Part shown: positions 15,838 to 23,700 of the stretch, in pieces
Layout of the letters: each line of letters opens with the position of its first letter
Numbering within the stretch: position 1 is the stretch's first letter
Assembly (NCBI RefSeq): GCF_014596915.1
Contig: NZ_JACVWU010000035.1
Span: 1 to 64,000 of the forward strand
Reading direction: 5' to 3'
From: Streptomyces sp. TRM68416
GTDB lineage: Bacteria > Actinomycetota > Actinomycetes > Streptomycetales > Streptomycetaceae
Length of the DNA stretch: 64,000 nt
Made by a program: the position numbers and the translations under genes
The notes under the pieces: generated by a model
What the model was told of the DNA's origin: nothing
Seen by the model: the letters and a program-made list of their open reading frames with translations, nothing else
Databases searched by the model: none

Positions 15838-16338
15838 GTGAACCACCCCGAACGCCCCGCCGGCCGCGCGCTCAGCGAAGCCGAAGCGGAGGCCGAAGCC
15901 GCCCGCCTCATCGCCGAGGGGTACAGCGCCAACGCCCCGGTCGCCACCTCCTACAAGGACGTGGCGCCCGTGCCGCCCATCGGCTACGCCCTGCCCGTCC
16001 AGCAAGACGGCCGGGCGCCGATGAGCCAGCGCGCCACCGATGCCAGCGTCCTGATGCTCGCTGGCGCCGGATCGGTGTCGATGGTCAGCGTGTCCGCCGG
16101 AATCCTGATGTACCTGTCCCAGTACGCCGACCCGGTCGTCTGCGGCATCGTCCTCGGGGGCCCCACGGTCGCCGTCCTCGCTCTCTGCCGCCTGGTCCGC
16201 CGGGCCAAGGAGGTCGTGGAGGCCGCCCCGCCCGTCATCCACCAGCACTACGAGGGCACGGTCATTCAGGAGACCACCGAGATCAACACCCACACCCGTG
16301 GCGTCATCGCCCGCACCCACAACCGCTTCGACCGCTGA
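15838..16338 (+). CDS. Two-helix membrane protein, Spd-like
   Basis: Protein of 166 residues from a GTG with AAGGAG upstream. An acidic Ala/Glu-rich N-terminus precedes two membrane segments (ASVLMLAGAGSVSMVSVSAGILMYL and VVCGIVLGGPTVAVLALCRLV, about 60-85 and 98-118) and a beta-rich tail (TVIQETTEINTHTRG). It resembles small membrane proteins encoded next to tra genes in Streptomyces plasmids, but no precise family is recognised. It probably acts at the membrane during plasmid spread. Confidence 0.65.
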   Translation: MNHPERPAGRALSEAEAEAEAARLIAEGYSANAPVATSYKDVAPVPPIGYALPVQQDGRAPMSQRATDASVLMLAGAGSVSMVSVSAGILMYLSQYADPVVCGIVLGGPTVAVLALCRLVRRAKEVVEAAPPVIHQHYEGTVIQETTEINTHTRGVIARTHNRFDR

Positions 16339-16350
16339 GGGGAACCGACC

Positions 16351-16689
16351 GTGACTCGACCCGGGAACGTCCTGACCACCGTCCTCGAACAGCACGGCGG
16401 GCGCTGCGCCTGCAACGGCGCCTGCGGCAAGACGCACACGGGCGACGGCGAGCGCTGCAACGCCACGAGCAGCGGCAAGAACAAGCCCCTGCTGGCCGCT
16501 CCGCGAACCCCGCACGCCACCGACGTGCAGAACGCCGCCGCGCCGCTGGAGGAGCTACGGCCCTGGTGCTGGCCCTGCTGGCGCGATGCGCTCGCCGTCG
16601 AGCGGGCCCGCGCCAACGATCAGCGCGGCCAGGAACTCATGGACGCGCAGATCGGCCTGTTCGACATCGACACCGACGCCGCGGCGTAG
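16351..16689 (+). CDS. Small zinc-binding protein
   Basis: Protein of 112 residues starting at a GTG 12 bases after the previous gene, with GGGGA upstream. Many cysteines are arranged CACNGACGKTH ... C and WCWPCW, a pattern likely to bind one or two zinc ions. The rest is a charged helix ending in an acidic tail. Family not recognised. One of at least six short Cys-rich proteins in this window. Confidence 0.65.
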   Translation: MTRPGNVLTTVLEQHGGRCACNGACGKTHTGDGERCNATSSGKNKPLLAAPRTPHATDVQNAAAPLEELRPWCWPCWRDALAVERARANDQRGQELMDAQIGLFDIDTDAAA

Positions 16690-16707
16690 CACCCCGATCC
16701 ACCGACA

Positions 16708-16748
16708 CAGGAGCGGCCGCGCACCCCACGGGATGCGCGGCGCTCCTG
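16708..16748 (+). terminator. Intergenic hairpin
   Basis: Stem of about 15 base pairs with one bulge (CAGGAGCGGCCGCGCA / TGCGCGGCGCTCCTG) between two plus-strand genes. Confidence 0.55.
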
Positions 16749-16787
16749 TGCTCCCCCGACCGGCTCAGCAACCACGTAAGGGACTCG

Positions 16788-17249
16788 ATGACCCCGCCCG
16801 AAAGTCTCGACGCCCGCCTGGACGCGGCCAACGCCACCGTCCTCGCCGAGATCTCCCGTACGGACGCCAAGTCCGGCGTCCTGCTCACCAGCTTCTCCCT
16901 GCCCCTCGCCGCGCTCGTCGCTGTGGTCCCAGGGCACGAGTTACCGCCCATCGTCGGCCTCCTCGTCGGCGCCGGCGCCCTCGGCCTCATCGCCGCCATG
17001 CTCGTCGTGCTCGTCGTCGTCCACCCGCGCCTGTCGGGCGCTGCCCGCGGCAGCTTCCTCTACTGGTCGCTCTGCACGCCCCAGGACCTGGTGAAGGACC
17101 TCCAGACCCCGGACGACCGCGTGGCCCACGTCATCCACCTCTCGCAGATCGCCCGCCGCAAGTACGCGGGCCTGCGACTCGCCGGGATCATCACCGGCGC
17201 ATCGCTCGTCACCCTCGGCGTTGCACTGCTCGCCGCCCTCGTTGCCTGA
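16788..17249 (+). CDS. Pycsar-effector-like membrane protein (PycTM / DUF5706 type)
   Basis: Protein of 153 residues from the ATG at 16788 (AAGGGA upstream). The pattern fits PycTM: a helical start (LDARLDAANATVLAEISRTDAKSG), two tight membrane helices (VLLTSFSLPLAALVAVV, GLLVGAGALGLIAAMLVVLVVV), a soluble loop with FLYWSLCTPQDLVKDL, the conserved IHLSQIARRKYAGLRLAG and a last membrane helix. PycTM proteins are effectors of the Pycsar anti-phage system, where a pyrimidine cyclase (PycC) makes cCMP or cUMP and the effector disrupts the membrane. No cyclase gene is seen in this window. It may be an orphan effector, an entry-exclusion protein or a repurposed transfer protein. Assignment is by motif reading only. 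Confidence 0.6.
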   Translation: MTPPESLDARLDAANATVLAEISRTDAKSGVLLTSFSLPLAALVAVVPGHELPPIVGLLVGAGALGLIAAMLVVLVVVHPRLSGAARGSFLYWSLCTPQDLVKDLQTPDDRVAHVIHLSQIARRKYAGLRLAGIITGASLVTLGVALLAALVA

Positions 17250-17268
17250 CCCGACCCTGGAGACACGC

Positions 17269-17577
17269 ATGACGACCAACCTCGACCCCACCACCGCCGC
17301 CCGCCGCGCCGGAGGCTGGGTGATCGGCACCTTCCACGGCGGCCACGACGGCACTCACGTCGTCGCCATCGCCACCCGCGACGACTCCGCCCCGCTCCCG
17401 TACGGCTGGGAATGCTCCTGCGGGATCGGCCAGCGCTTCGCCGACGAGGGCGGCATGAGGGCCAGCGCCTGGCGCCACGTCCACCCGCCCCGCTGGCGCG
17501 CGTGGGCCCGCCGGGCGCCGATCCTGCGCCGCCTCGTCCAGCCCACGGCGCGACTCCAGCACTCCCGGACGGCCTGA
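17269..17577 (+). CDS. Hypothetical protein with CxC motif
   Basis: Protein of 102 residues; ATG at 17269 preceded by CTGGAG. Contains GGWVIGTFHGG, a beta-type core with WECSCGIGQRFADEGGM, then a basic amphipathic tail (WRAWARRAPILRRL). A single CxC pair is insufficient for a zinc finger on its own. Common in appearance to short Streptomyces plasmid proteins, but no family can be named. Confidence 0.6.
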   Translation: MTTNLDPTTAARRAGGWVIGTFHGGHDGTHVVAIATRDDSAPLPYGWECSCGIGQRFADEGGMRASAWRHVHPPRWRAWARRAPILRRLVQPTARLQHSRTA

Positions 17578-17580
17578 CCG

Positions 17581-17837
17581 GTGACTGGCCGCGCGGTGCC
17601 CGCCGACTTGTACGCCGCGCTGCAAGTCTGCTTCCCGCGCGGAGGGCTGCCCGGCTGGCTCACCACCGCTGGCCCCCGCTGCGGAACCGGCGCCGCCCCG
17701 ATCCGGCTCGACGCCGACCATGCAGACGAACTCGCCGACCCCTGGTCGCCCTCGCCTGGTGGGAACTCCTCCAGGACCCGAGCGACGATCCGTTCACCAA
17801 AATGTTCGCCGCGGCCTGCGCACGACATCTGAGCTGA
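17581..17837 (+). pseudogene. Small gene with apparent -1 frameshift
   Basis: The GTG at 17581 opens a frame of 83 residues whose last third (after about 17742) loses coding character. From the same point the -1 frame reads LVALAWWELLQDPSDDPFTKMFAAACARHL and stops at 17837, with typical codon bias. The switch falls at GACCCCTGG (about 17737-17745), a run of C where slippage, an indel or a sequencing error is plausible. The joined product would be about 85 residues. Either a broken gene or a programmed frameshift; function unknown. Confidence 0.5.
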
Positions 17838-17842
17838 CACAC

Positions 17843-17876
17843 GAAGCGGGCCCCGTCCTCGGACGGGGCCCGCTTC
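17843..17876. terminator. Bidirectional terminator between transfer operon and parAB
   Basis: Perfect 16-base stem (GAAGCGGGCCCCGTCC / GGACGGGGCCCGCTTC) with a two-base core loop, followed by TTTG. It separates convergent transcription units. Confidence 0.85.
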
Positions 17877-17893
17877 TTTGCGTTCAGGGCCGT

Positions 17894-18793
17894 TTACGCT
17901 GCCGCAGGTTCAGGGCTCTCAGTGCCCGGCTCCAGGGCCTTCGGCTGTTCTGTGGCTTCAGCGGTCTGCTCTTGCGCCTCTGTCGCCGCCCCTGAGTCCC
18001 GCTTCGGCTTCGTGGGTTCGGTGAGGTGTTCCCGGCACTTCGCGATTTCCGCTTCGAGTGCATCGAGATAGCGCTCAGCGGCTGCCCGGTCCCTCCGCGC
18101 CAGGCGTCGCACCCAGGGCACGGAGACCGCCTTCTCTGCCTTGGCGGTGATGTCGACCTCCGCCTCACCCTTCTCGTCGCTCCAGTTGTCCAGGAAGGCC
18201 TGGATGGCCGCCCTGGCGGTCTCCCTGTCGAACTCCTCGCCCTTCGGGAGGGCGTCGACCGCTCCTCGAAGGACCTCGGCTGTGACCGGGACGTCCGAAG
18301 CGGCCACCGTCGCGTAGACGAAGACGGCGTGCTCCACGTCCCATGTCTCACGTACGGAGACCAGCTCCCACACCTGTGCCTGGTTGGCCTTCTTGGCCTG
18401 CTCCAGGGAGAGGCGAGGCGTTCCAATTGGAACTGAATCGTTCGACGCCAAATCGAACAGGGCCTCCGCGACCTGCCATGTGCGGATCAGCTTCCCTGCG
18501 TAGTTGGCCTTCATCCCCCAACGGGTCCAGCAGTAGTCCTCGAAGCTGGCGTGCTCCGCGCGGTACAGCCGACTGTCGCGGATGATCTGCAACGCCTTAC
18601 CGGCCAGCCAGAAGGCCCACTTCAGCGTGTCGACGGCCGCCTCGCATTGGGCAAGCGACTGCCGCTCGTCTGAGGTGAGGGTCTTGGGCTGTCCCGAGAT
18701 GGGGCGGAAGAGGTTCGGAAGGGCCCGAGCCATGTCGATGGCGCTCTTGAACTCGAAGCGCTCCTGGGCCGACCCGCCGCGCTGGCGTCCCAT
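17894..18793 (-). CDS. parB: ParB-like partition / DNA-binding protein
   Basis: Protein of 299 residues whose ATG overlaps the stop of parA. It lacks an obvious ParB box I, but has the helix-turn-helix-like sequence LYRAEHASFEDYCWTRWGMKANYAGKLIRTWQVAE (about 80-115; shown in parts: FEDYCWTRWGMK, YAGKLIRTWQVAE) seen in plasmid partition and KorB-like proteins. The C-terminal third is a coiled coil and a disordered acidic tail. With ParA it should segregate the plasmid by binding a centromere, plausibly the palindromes before parA and the copy within this gene at 18420. Naming it ParB rests mainly on operon position. Confidence 0.7.
   Translation of the reverse strand: MGRQRGGSAQERFEFKSAIDMARALPNLFRPISGQPKTLTSDERQSLAQCEAAVDTLKWAFWLAGKALQIIRDSRLYRAEHASFEDYCWTRWGMKANYAGKLIRTWQVAEALFDLASNDSVPIGTPRLSLEQAKKANQAQVWELVSVRETWDVEHAVFVYATVAASDVPVTAEVLRGAVDALPKGEEFDRETARAAIQAFLDNWSDEKGEAEVDITAKAEKAVSVPWVRRLARRDRAAAERYLDALEAEIAKCREHLTEPTKPKRDSGAATEAQEQTAEATEQPKALEPGTESPEPAAA
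18420..18433. promoter_or_regulatory. Partition-site palindrome inside parB
   Basis: Perfect 14-bp palindrome GTTCCAATTGGAAC, identical to the core of the 18-bp palindrome before parA. It may be part of the plasmid centromere or a second operator. Confidence 0.55.
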
Positions 18794-19563
18794 CAGATCA
18801 GTCCTTCCACGGCCAGGGCCAACTTGTAGAAGTCCTCGCGCGCCCGGAGCGCCGTGCCGCTCTCCGGGTACTGGATCACGGTCAGTCCAGCTTCGGGTGC
18901 CTTCGCATGGATCTTGTAGCGCCGGATGGCTTGGGGCATGTACGGGTAGCCGCGCACCTCACACCACTCCTGCATGTCCTTGAGGTCGGCCCGTGTGCGG
19001 TCTGCCCCAGAATCCCAGTTGTTGATGACCACCCGGAACTTGATCCCGTGCGGGCGTAGTAGGCGCTCGATGGTGTACTCGGCTGGGCCATGGGTCAGGG
19101 TTTCCACTGGGACGACTGGCACCAGGGCGAGGTCAGTGAGGCTCAGAATCTCGCGCATCGCTTCGGCCGCCGGTCCGGCGCCCAGAGGGTCCTCTGCGTC
19201 CAGGTCCTTCGTCGGGTCGATGTCGGCAAAGCCGGGGGTGTCGACCACGATCCTGGTGACCGCGGGGTCCTTCACGAGGGCGGGCAGTTCGCCCAACTTG
19301 CCGCGCGTGATGACGTAGTCGAACGGAAGTCGCGCTTCTGGCACCTTCCGTGCCCACTCGTCAAGGGAGCCCTGGAGGTCGATGCCGGCGGCGACGATTG
19401 GGCACGGGCAGTCAGGATCATTTGGGTTGGAAGGGGGGTTGTTTTCGCCCAGAACGGCCGCCACGTTGACGCCGATGGTGGACTTCCCGGCGCCGCCCTT
19501 CTGCTGGAAGGTGGTGATGACCTTGGCGCGGTGCTCTGGCTCGGGACTGTCATGGGGGGGCAT
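18793..19563 (-). CDS. parA: ParA-type partition ATPase
   Basis: Protein of 256 residues. The ATG at 19563 is chosen because GGAGGTCAC directly precedes it; the frame is open to 19743, but that extension runs through the operator palindromes. Deviant Walker A KGGAGKST near residues 22-29, then GIDLQGSLDEW and IVVDTPGF (Walker A', B). ParA ATPases form DNA-bound gradients that position plasmids through ParB-centromere complexes. No N-terminal helix-turn-helix, so this is the short type Ib-like form and regulation probably lies with ParB or the neighbouring gene. Overlaps parB by the stop/start. Confidence 0.88.
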   Translation of the reverse strand: MPPHDSPEPEHRAKVITTFQQKGGAGKSTIGVNVAAVLGENNPPSNPNDPDCPCPIVAAGIDLQGSLDEWARKVPEARLPFDYVITRGKLGELPALVKDPAVTRIVVDTPGFADIDPTKDLDAEDPLGAGPAAEAMREILSLTDLALVPVVPVETLTHGPAEYTIERLLRPHGIKFRVVINNWDSGADRTRADLKDMQEWCEVRGYPYMPQAIRRYKIHAKAPEAGLTVIQYPESGTALRAREDFYKLALAVEGLI

Positions 19564-19704
19564 GTGACCTCCGTGGGCTTCCCCTGGTGGGTACTCGGAC
19601 GCGGTCATATTGCCAGAGGTCGAGCCGTCGACCGAGCATCGGCTGTCAAGGGTGAGCTGAGCCCGCGAAAGCGCGCCTGTTGTTCTATTTCCAGTCGAAC
19701 GAAA

Positions 19705-19743
19705 CCGTTCCAATTGGAACGGCGTGGAAACAATTGTTTCCAC
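19705..19743. promoter_or_regulatory. Paired palindromes in the parAB control region
   Basis: Two perfect palindromes stand exactly 20 bp centre to centre: CCGTTCCAATTGGAACGG (19705-19722) and GTGGAAACAATTGTTTCCAC (19724-19743). They share the AATTG centre. They lie 140-180 bases before the parA start and immediately after the upstream gene's stop. Spacing of two helical turns suggests cooperative binding, probably by ParB, as operator and/or centromere. Confidence 0.7.
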
Positions 19744-19745
19744 TC

Positions 19746-20453
19746 TCAGGGCTGCTCGGGGATTTCGGGCTGGCTTGCTCCCGTCGCCCGGTCGATTGCC
19801 GCGCGGAGTAGGTCGCCGGTGGTGAGGACCTTGGCGCGGAGGCGGTCACGGATCTCCAGTGCGGACTGTGGTGCAGAGGGGCGTCCGGCGGCGGACATGA
19901 GGGCCAGTTCGGCGGGGATGCCGTCACGCTCGGCCTCCCGGAGGGCGACGTCGACCCCATCGCCCCATCGGTCGGCCCAGTCCTGGAGTGCCTCGACGGC
20001 TTCCTTGCTGGTCCAGTACGCGGCGCGGCGGACGGTGTCGCCGAGGTTGTACGGCAGGTTCACCGACACGCGCTCGGTGTACCCGCCCTCACCCATGGGT
20101 GCACTCGGTGGGGTACCCCACGGGCGGCCCGGCGCCTCGACCTCGCCCTCCGGGGGCTTGGGCCACTTGCGGTCCAGGCCGCGGGCGCGCAGCTCCTCGC
20201 GGACCGCCCGGGTCACGATGTCGTCCCGGGTGCCGCCGAACTCGCCAGTCCGTCGCATCCGTGCGGCCCGGGCCCGGATGTCGCGGCGGACGGCCGCGGC
20301 CGTCCGCCGCGACATGCCGGGCAGGATCAGCTCCTTCCGGCGTGCGGCGATCCACTCGTCCTCGCGGTCCCGCTCGTCCTTGCGGCGCGCATTGAGTGCC
20401 TTCAGTGCGCTCTCGGTCACCGCCACGTGGAACTTCATGTTCACCCTCGCCAT
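19746..20453 (-). CDS. Hypothetical DNA-binding-like protein upstream of parAB
   Basis: Protein of 235 residues. The first half is very rich in Arg/Glu/Asp/Lys (LNARRKDERDREDEWIAARRKEL) and helical; the second includes ERVSVNLPYNLGDTVRRAAYWTSKEAVEALQDWADRW, which has the feel of a ribbon-helix-helix (short strand then two helices). No confident family. It ends just before the parA operators and may be co-regulated with parAB, for example as a third partition or copy-control factor. That is inference from position. Confidence 0.6.
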   Translation of the reverse strand: MARVNMKFHVAVTESALKALNARRKDERDREDEWIAARRKELILPGMSRRTAAAVRRDIRARAARMRRTGEFGGTRDDIVTRAVREELRARGLDRKWPKPPEGEVEAPGRPWGTPPSAPMGEGGYTERVSVNLPYNLGDTVRRAAYWTSKEAVEALQDWADRWGDGVDVALREAERDGIPAELALMSAAGRPSAPQSALEIRDRLRAKVLTTGDLLRAAIDRATGASQPEIPEQP

Positions 20454-20756
20454 GGTGGAAATGTAGCCAGATAATTGGGCCGCGTGCTGCTGCCGCAGTG
20501 ACGTGGGGCGCCGTGGGGCGCCCGGCGGTGCGGCAGGGGAAATCCGCTGTTGGTGAGTCGTAGGGTCAAAGAGGATGGATCATGTCCGGCCGCCGTTGAG
20601 CATCCGGGCGAGGCCGGGGGAAGCCCCCGGGCCCGTCCGTGGGGACGGTGTGCTGGACCGGGTCGAAGGCCTGTGCCCTACCAGCACCGCGGGGGAGAAC
20701 GCGTATGAGCATCGGGGGAGTGGAGCCGCCGCTCCGCGAGGACGAGGAGAACCGTA
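20454..20756. other. Divergent promoter region
   Basis: About 300 bases between a minus-strand gene and the plus-strand unit leading to the giant gene. Holds TAGCCAGATAATTG at 20464-20477, a half-site of the TATCTGGCCAGATA palindrome family, close to the start of the minus-strand gene, and GAGGAGA before the GTG at 20757. No gene seen apart from the weak upstream start of the giant frame at 20705. Confidence 0.45.
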
Positions 20757-23700
20757 GTGACGCAGCTCAGCAGGCACGGGCAGATGGCTCGGGAGTATTG
20801 GGAGACGTACCGGCCGCAGGCCCTGGAGTCGCTGGGGAGCCCGGAGCAGCAGGCAGCGTTCTTCCAGGAGCTGGACCTGCGGGTGACGGAGAGGATCGGG
20901 CAGATGACGACCGAACTCCTCCAGAAGCTCCCGATGGAGCAGCGCGCGGCGGCCCGGCGGGCGACCAGGTCGCAGGCGCAGGAGCTGGTGTACGCGGAGG
21001 AGATCTGGCTGGAGAAGGAGCCGGGGACGGAGCACCGGGAGATGTAACCCCGCCCCGCTTCCGGCCGGACAGCCAGCGGGACCTCGCGCCGGCCGGGCAG
21101 GGCGAGCGGGCCCGCGCCAACCTCGCGGCCCTGGAGACGCTGCGCGTCCTGGAGCGCGAGCAGCGCCCGGCCACCGAGCAGGAACAACGCACCCTCGCGC
21201 GCTGGTCCGGCTGGGGCGCCCTGCCCGTCATCTTCAACCCGCGGCCGGCGCGGGCCGCGTTCGACGCGGACGAGCCCTTCGAGCGTGCGGTCGCCCGCTG
21301 GGACGCGGTCAGTGACCTGCGCGAGCAGATCCGGGAACTGCTCACCGAGGACGAATGGGCGGCCGCCCGCCGCAACACCATCAACGCGCACTACACCGAC
21401 GCCGACCTGGTCCGCTCGATCTGGGGCGCGGTCCGCGGTCTCGGCTTCACCGGCGGCCGCGTTCTCGAACCTGGCTCCGGCAGCGGCAACTTCATCGGCT
21501 TCGCACCGATCCTGACCTCGACCCCGGTGCAGATGACCGGCGTGGAGGTCGAGCCGACCACTGCGGCCATCGCCCGCCACCTGTACCCGGACGCCGAGAT
21601 CATCACCAGCGGCCTGGAAGAGGTCCTGCTCGCCGACGGTGGCTTCGACGGCGTCGTCGGCAACGTGCCCTTCGGCCGCTACAAGCGGTTCGACAAGGTC
21701 CACAACGCCGACCTGTCGCTCTCGATCCACGACCACTTTGTGCTGAAGTCGCTGTACGCCACCCGGCCGGGCGGCGTCGTCGCGCTCATCACCTCGCGCT
21801 ACACCATGGACGCGGAGAAACCGGACGCCCGGGAGCGCATGTACCAGCTCGGCGACCTGGTCGGCGCGGTCCGCCTGCCCGCCCGGGCGCACGCGGCGGC
21901 GGCCGGGACGGACGTCGTCACCGACGTGCTGTTCCTGCGGCGCCGGATGCCCGGCGAGGAACCGGGGGACAAGACGTGGCTGACCTCCCGCAAGCGGGTG
22001 CTGCCCGGCCACGACGACGAACTCGCGGTGAACACCTACTTCGACGCGCACCCCGAGTACGTGCTCGGCGAGCTGCGCGCGGGCTCCCGGGAATGGGGGC
22101 CGGAGGTCACCGTCGTCGGCCGTACCGACCAGACGCCGGCGGAATCCCTGACGGCCGCGGCCGCCGCCATCGCGGTGGAGGCCCGGGCCGCCGGGCTCAC
22201 CGCGGCCGCCGACCAGCGCACCGAGCCGGTGCAGACGATCGTCACCGGCGGCACCGAGGGAGCGCTCGGGCTGGACGCCGAGGGCACCCCCACGATCATC
22301 GACGGCGGCCGCCCGGTCCCACTGGAGATCCACCCCGAACAGCACGACCAGCTTGTCCAGCTCATCCGCCTCAAGGGCCTGACCCTGAAGCTGTACGAGA
22401 CCGAGGCGGACACCCCCGAGCCGGGGGAGACTCCGCAGCTCGCGGCGCTCCGCGCGGAGCTGCGGGTGGCCTGGAGGGACTACCGCAAGAAGCACCCGCC
22501 GCTGACCAAGCCGCGCCAGCACTACGTCTTCACGCCTCCCGAGGCCCGCGAGCAGGCCAAGGCGCAGGGCCTGAAGGAGGTCCCGGCCGCGTGGAAGCAG
22601 CGCACCGCGTTCGCCTGGATTGACGACGATCCCGACGCCTCGCTGCTGTTCGGCCTGGAGGAGTGGGACGAGCGCACGGGCAAGGGCACCGAGCAGAAGG
22701 TGCTGCTGACCCGCGTCCTGGAGCCGCGCATCCTGCCGACCCGGGCCAACAGCCACGAGGACGCCATCGCTCTGGCGATGGAGTACGACGGCGGGCGCCT
22801 GGACATGAGCCGGGTCGCCAGCCTCCTGGGGCTGGACGAGGAGAGCGCGGCCGCGCAGTGCGCGGACGCCGGGCTCGCCTACCGCGACCCGCTTCAGGAC
22901 GATGCATGGGAGCCCCGGCACCGCTACCTGTCCGGCAACGTGCGCGCCAAGCTCGCGGCCGCCCGGGAGCGGGCCGCCGAGGACCCGACGTTCCAGGGCA
23001 ACGTCTCTGCCCTGGAACGGGTCCAGCCCGCCGACCTGGCGCCCTCCGAGATCAAGGCCAAGATCGGCGCCCCGTGGATTCCGGTCGAGACCTACAACGA
23101 CTTCCTCGCCCACCTGGGCTTCGAGGACGCCAGCGTGCTGCACGCGGGCGGCACCGTGTGGGAGGTCCGCGGCGCGAAGAACGGGGACCTGGCGCGCACC
23201 GAGTGGGGCACCGGCTCGCGGCCGACGCAGGACCTGTTCACCGCGCTGCTGCGGCAGGCCGACTCGACCATCCAGGTCACCTACCGCGACAACGAGGGCC
23301 GGACCTACGTCGACAAGGCCGCCACGGACGAGGCGCAGGAGAAGGCCCGGCTGATCGCGGAGGCCTTCGAGGACTGGGTGTGGGCCGACGAGACCCGCGC
23401 CGCCAACCTCGCGAAGATCTACAACGAGCAGTTCAACAACCTGGTGCTGCCCGAGTATTCGGGCTCCGCGCTGACCCTTCCTGGTCTGATCAGCGGCTGG
23501 ACGATGAAGGAGCACCAGAACGCCGCGATCCGCCGGATCGTCAACGAGCCGACGGCGTTGCTCGCCCACGTCGTCGGCGCGGGCAAGACGGCGACCATGG
23601 CCGCCGGCGCGATGGAGCTGCGCAGAACCGGCCTGGCGAAGAAGCCGTGCCTGATCGTGCCCAACCACATGCTGAAGCAGTGGTCGCGCGAGTTCCGGCA

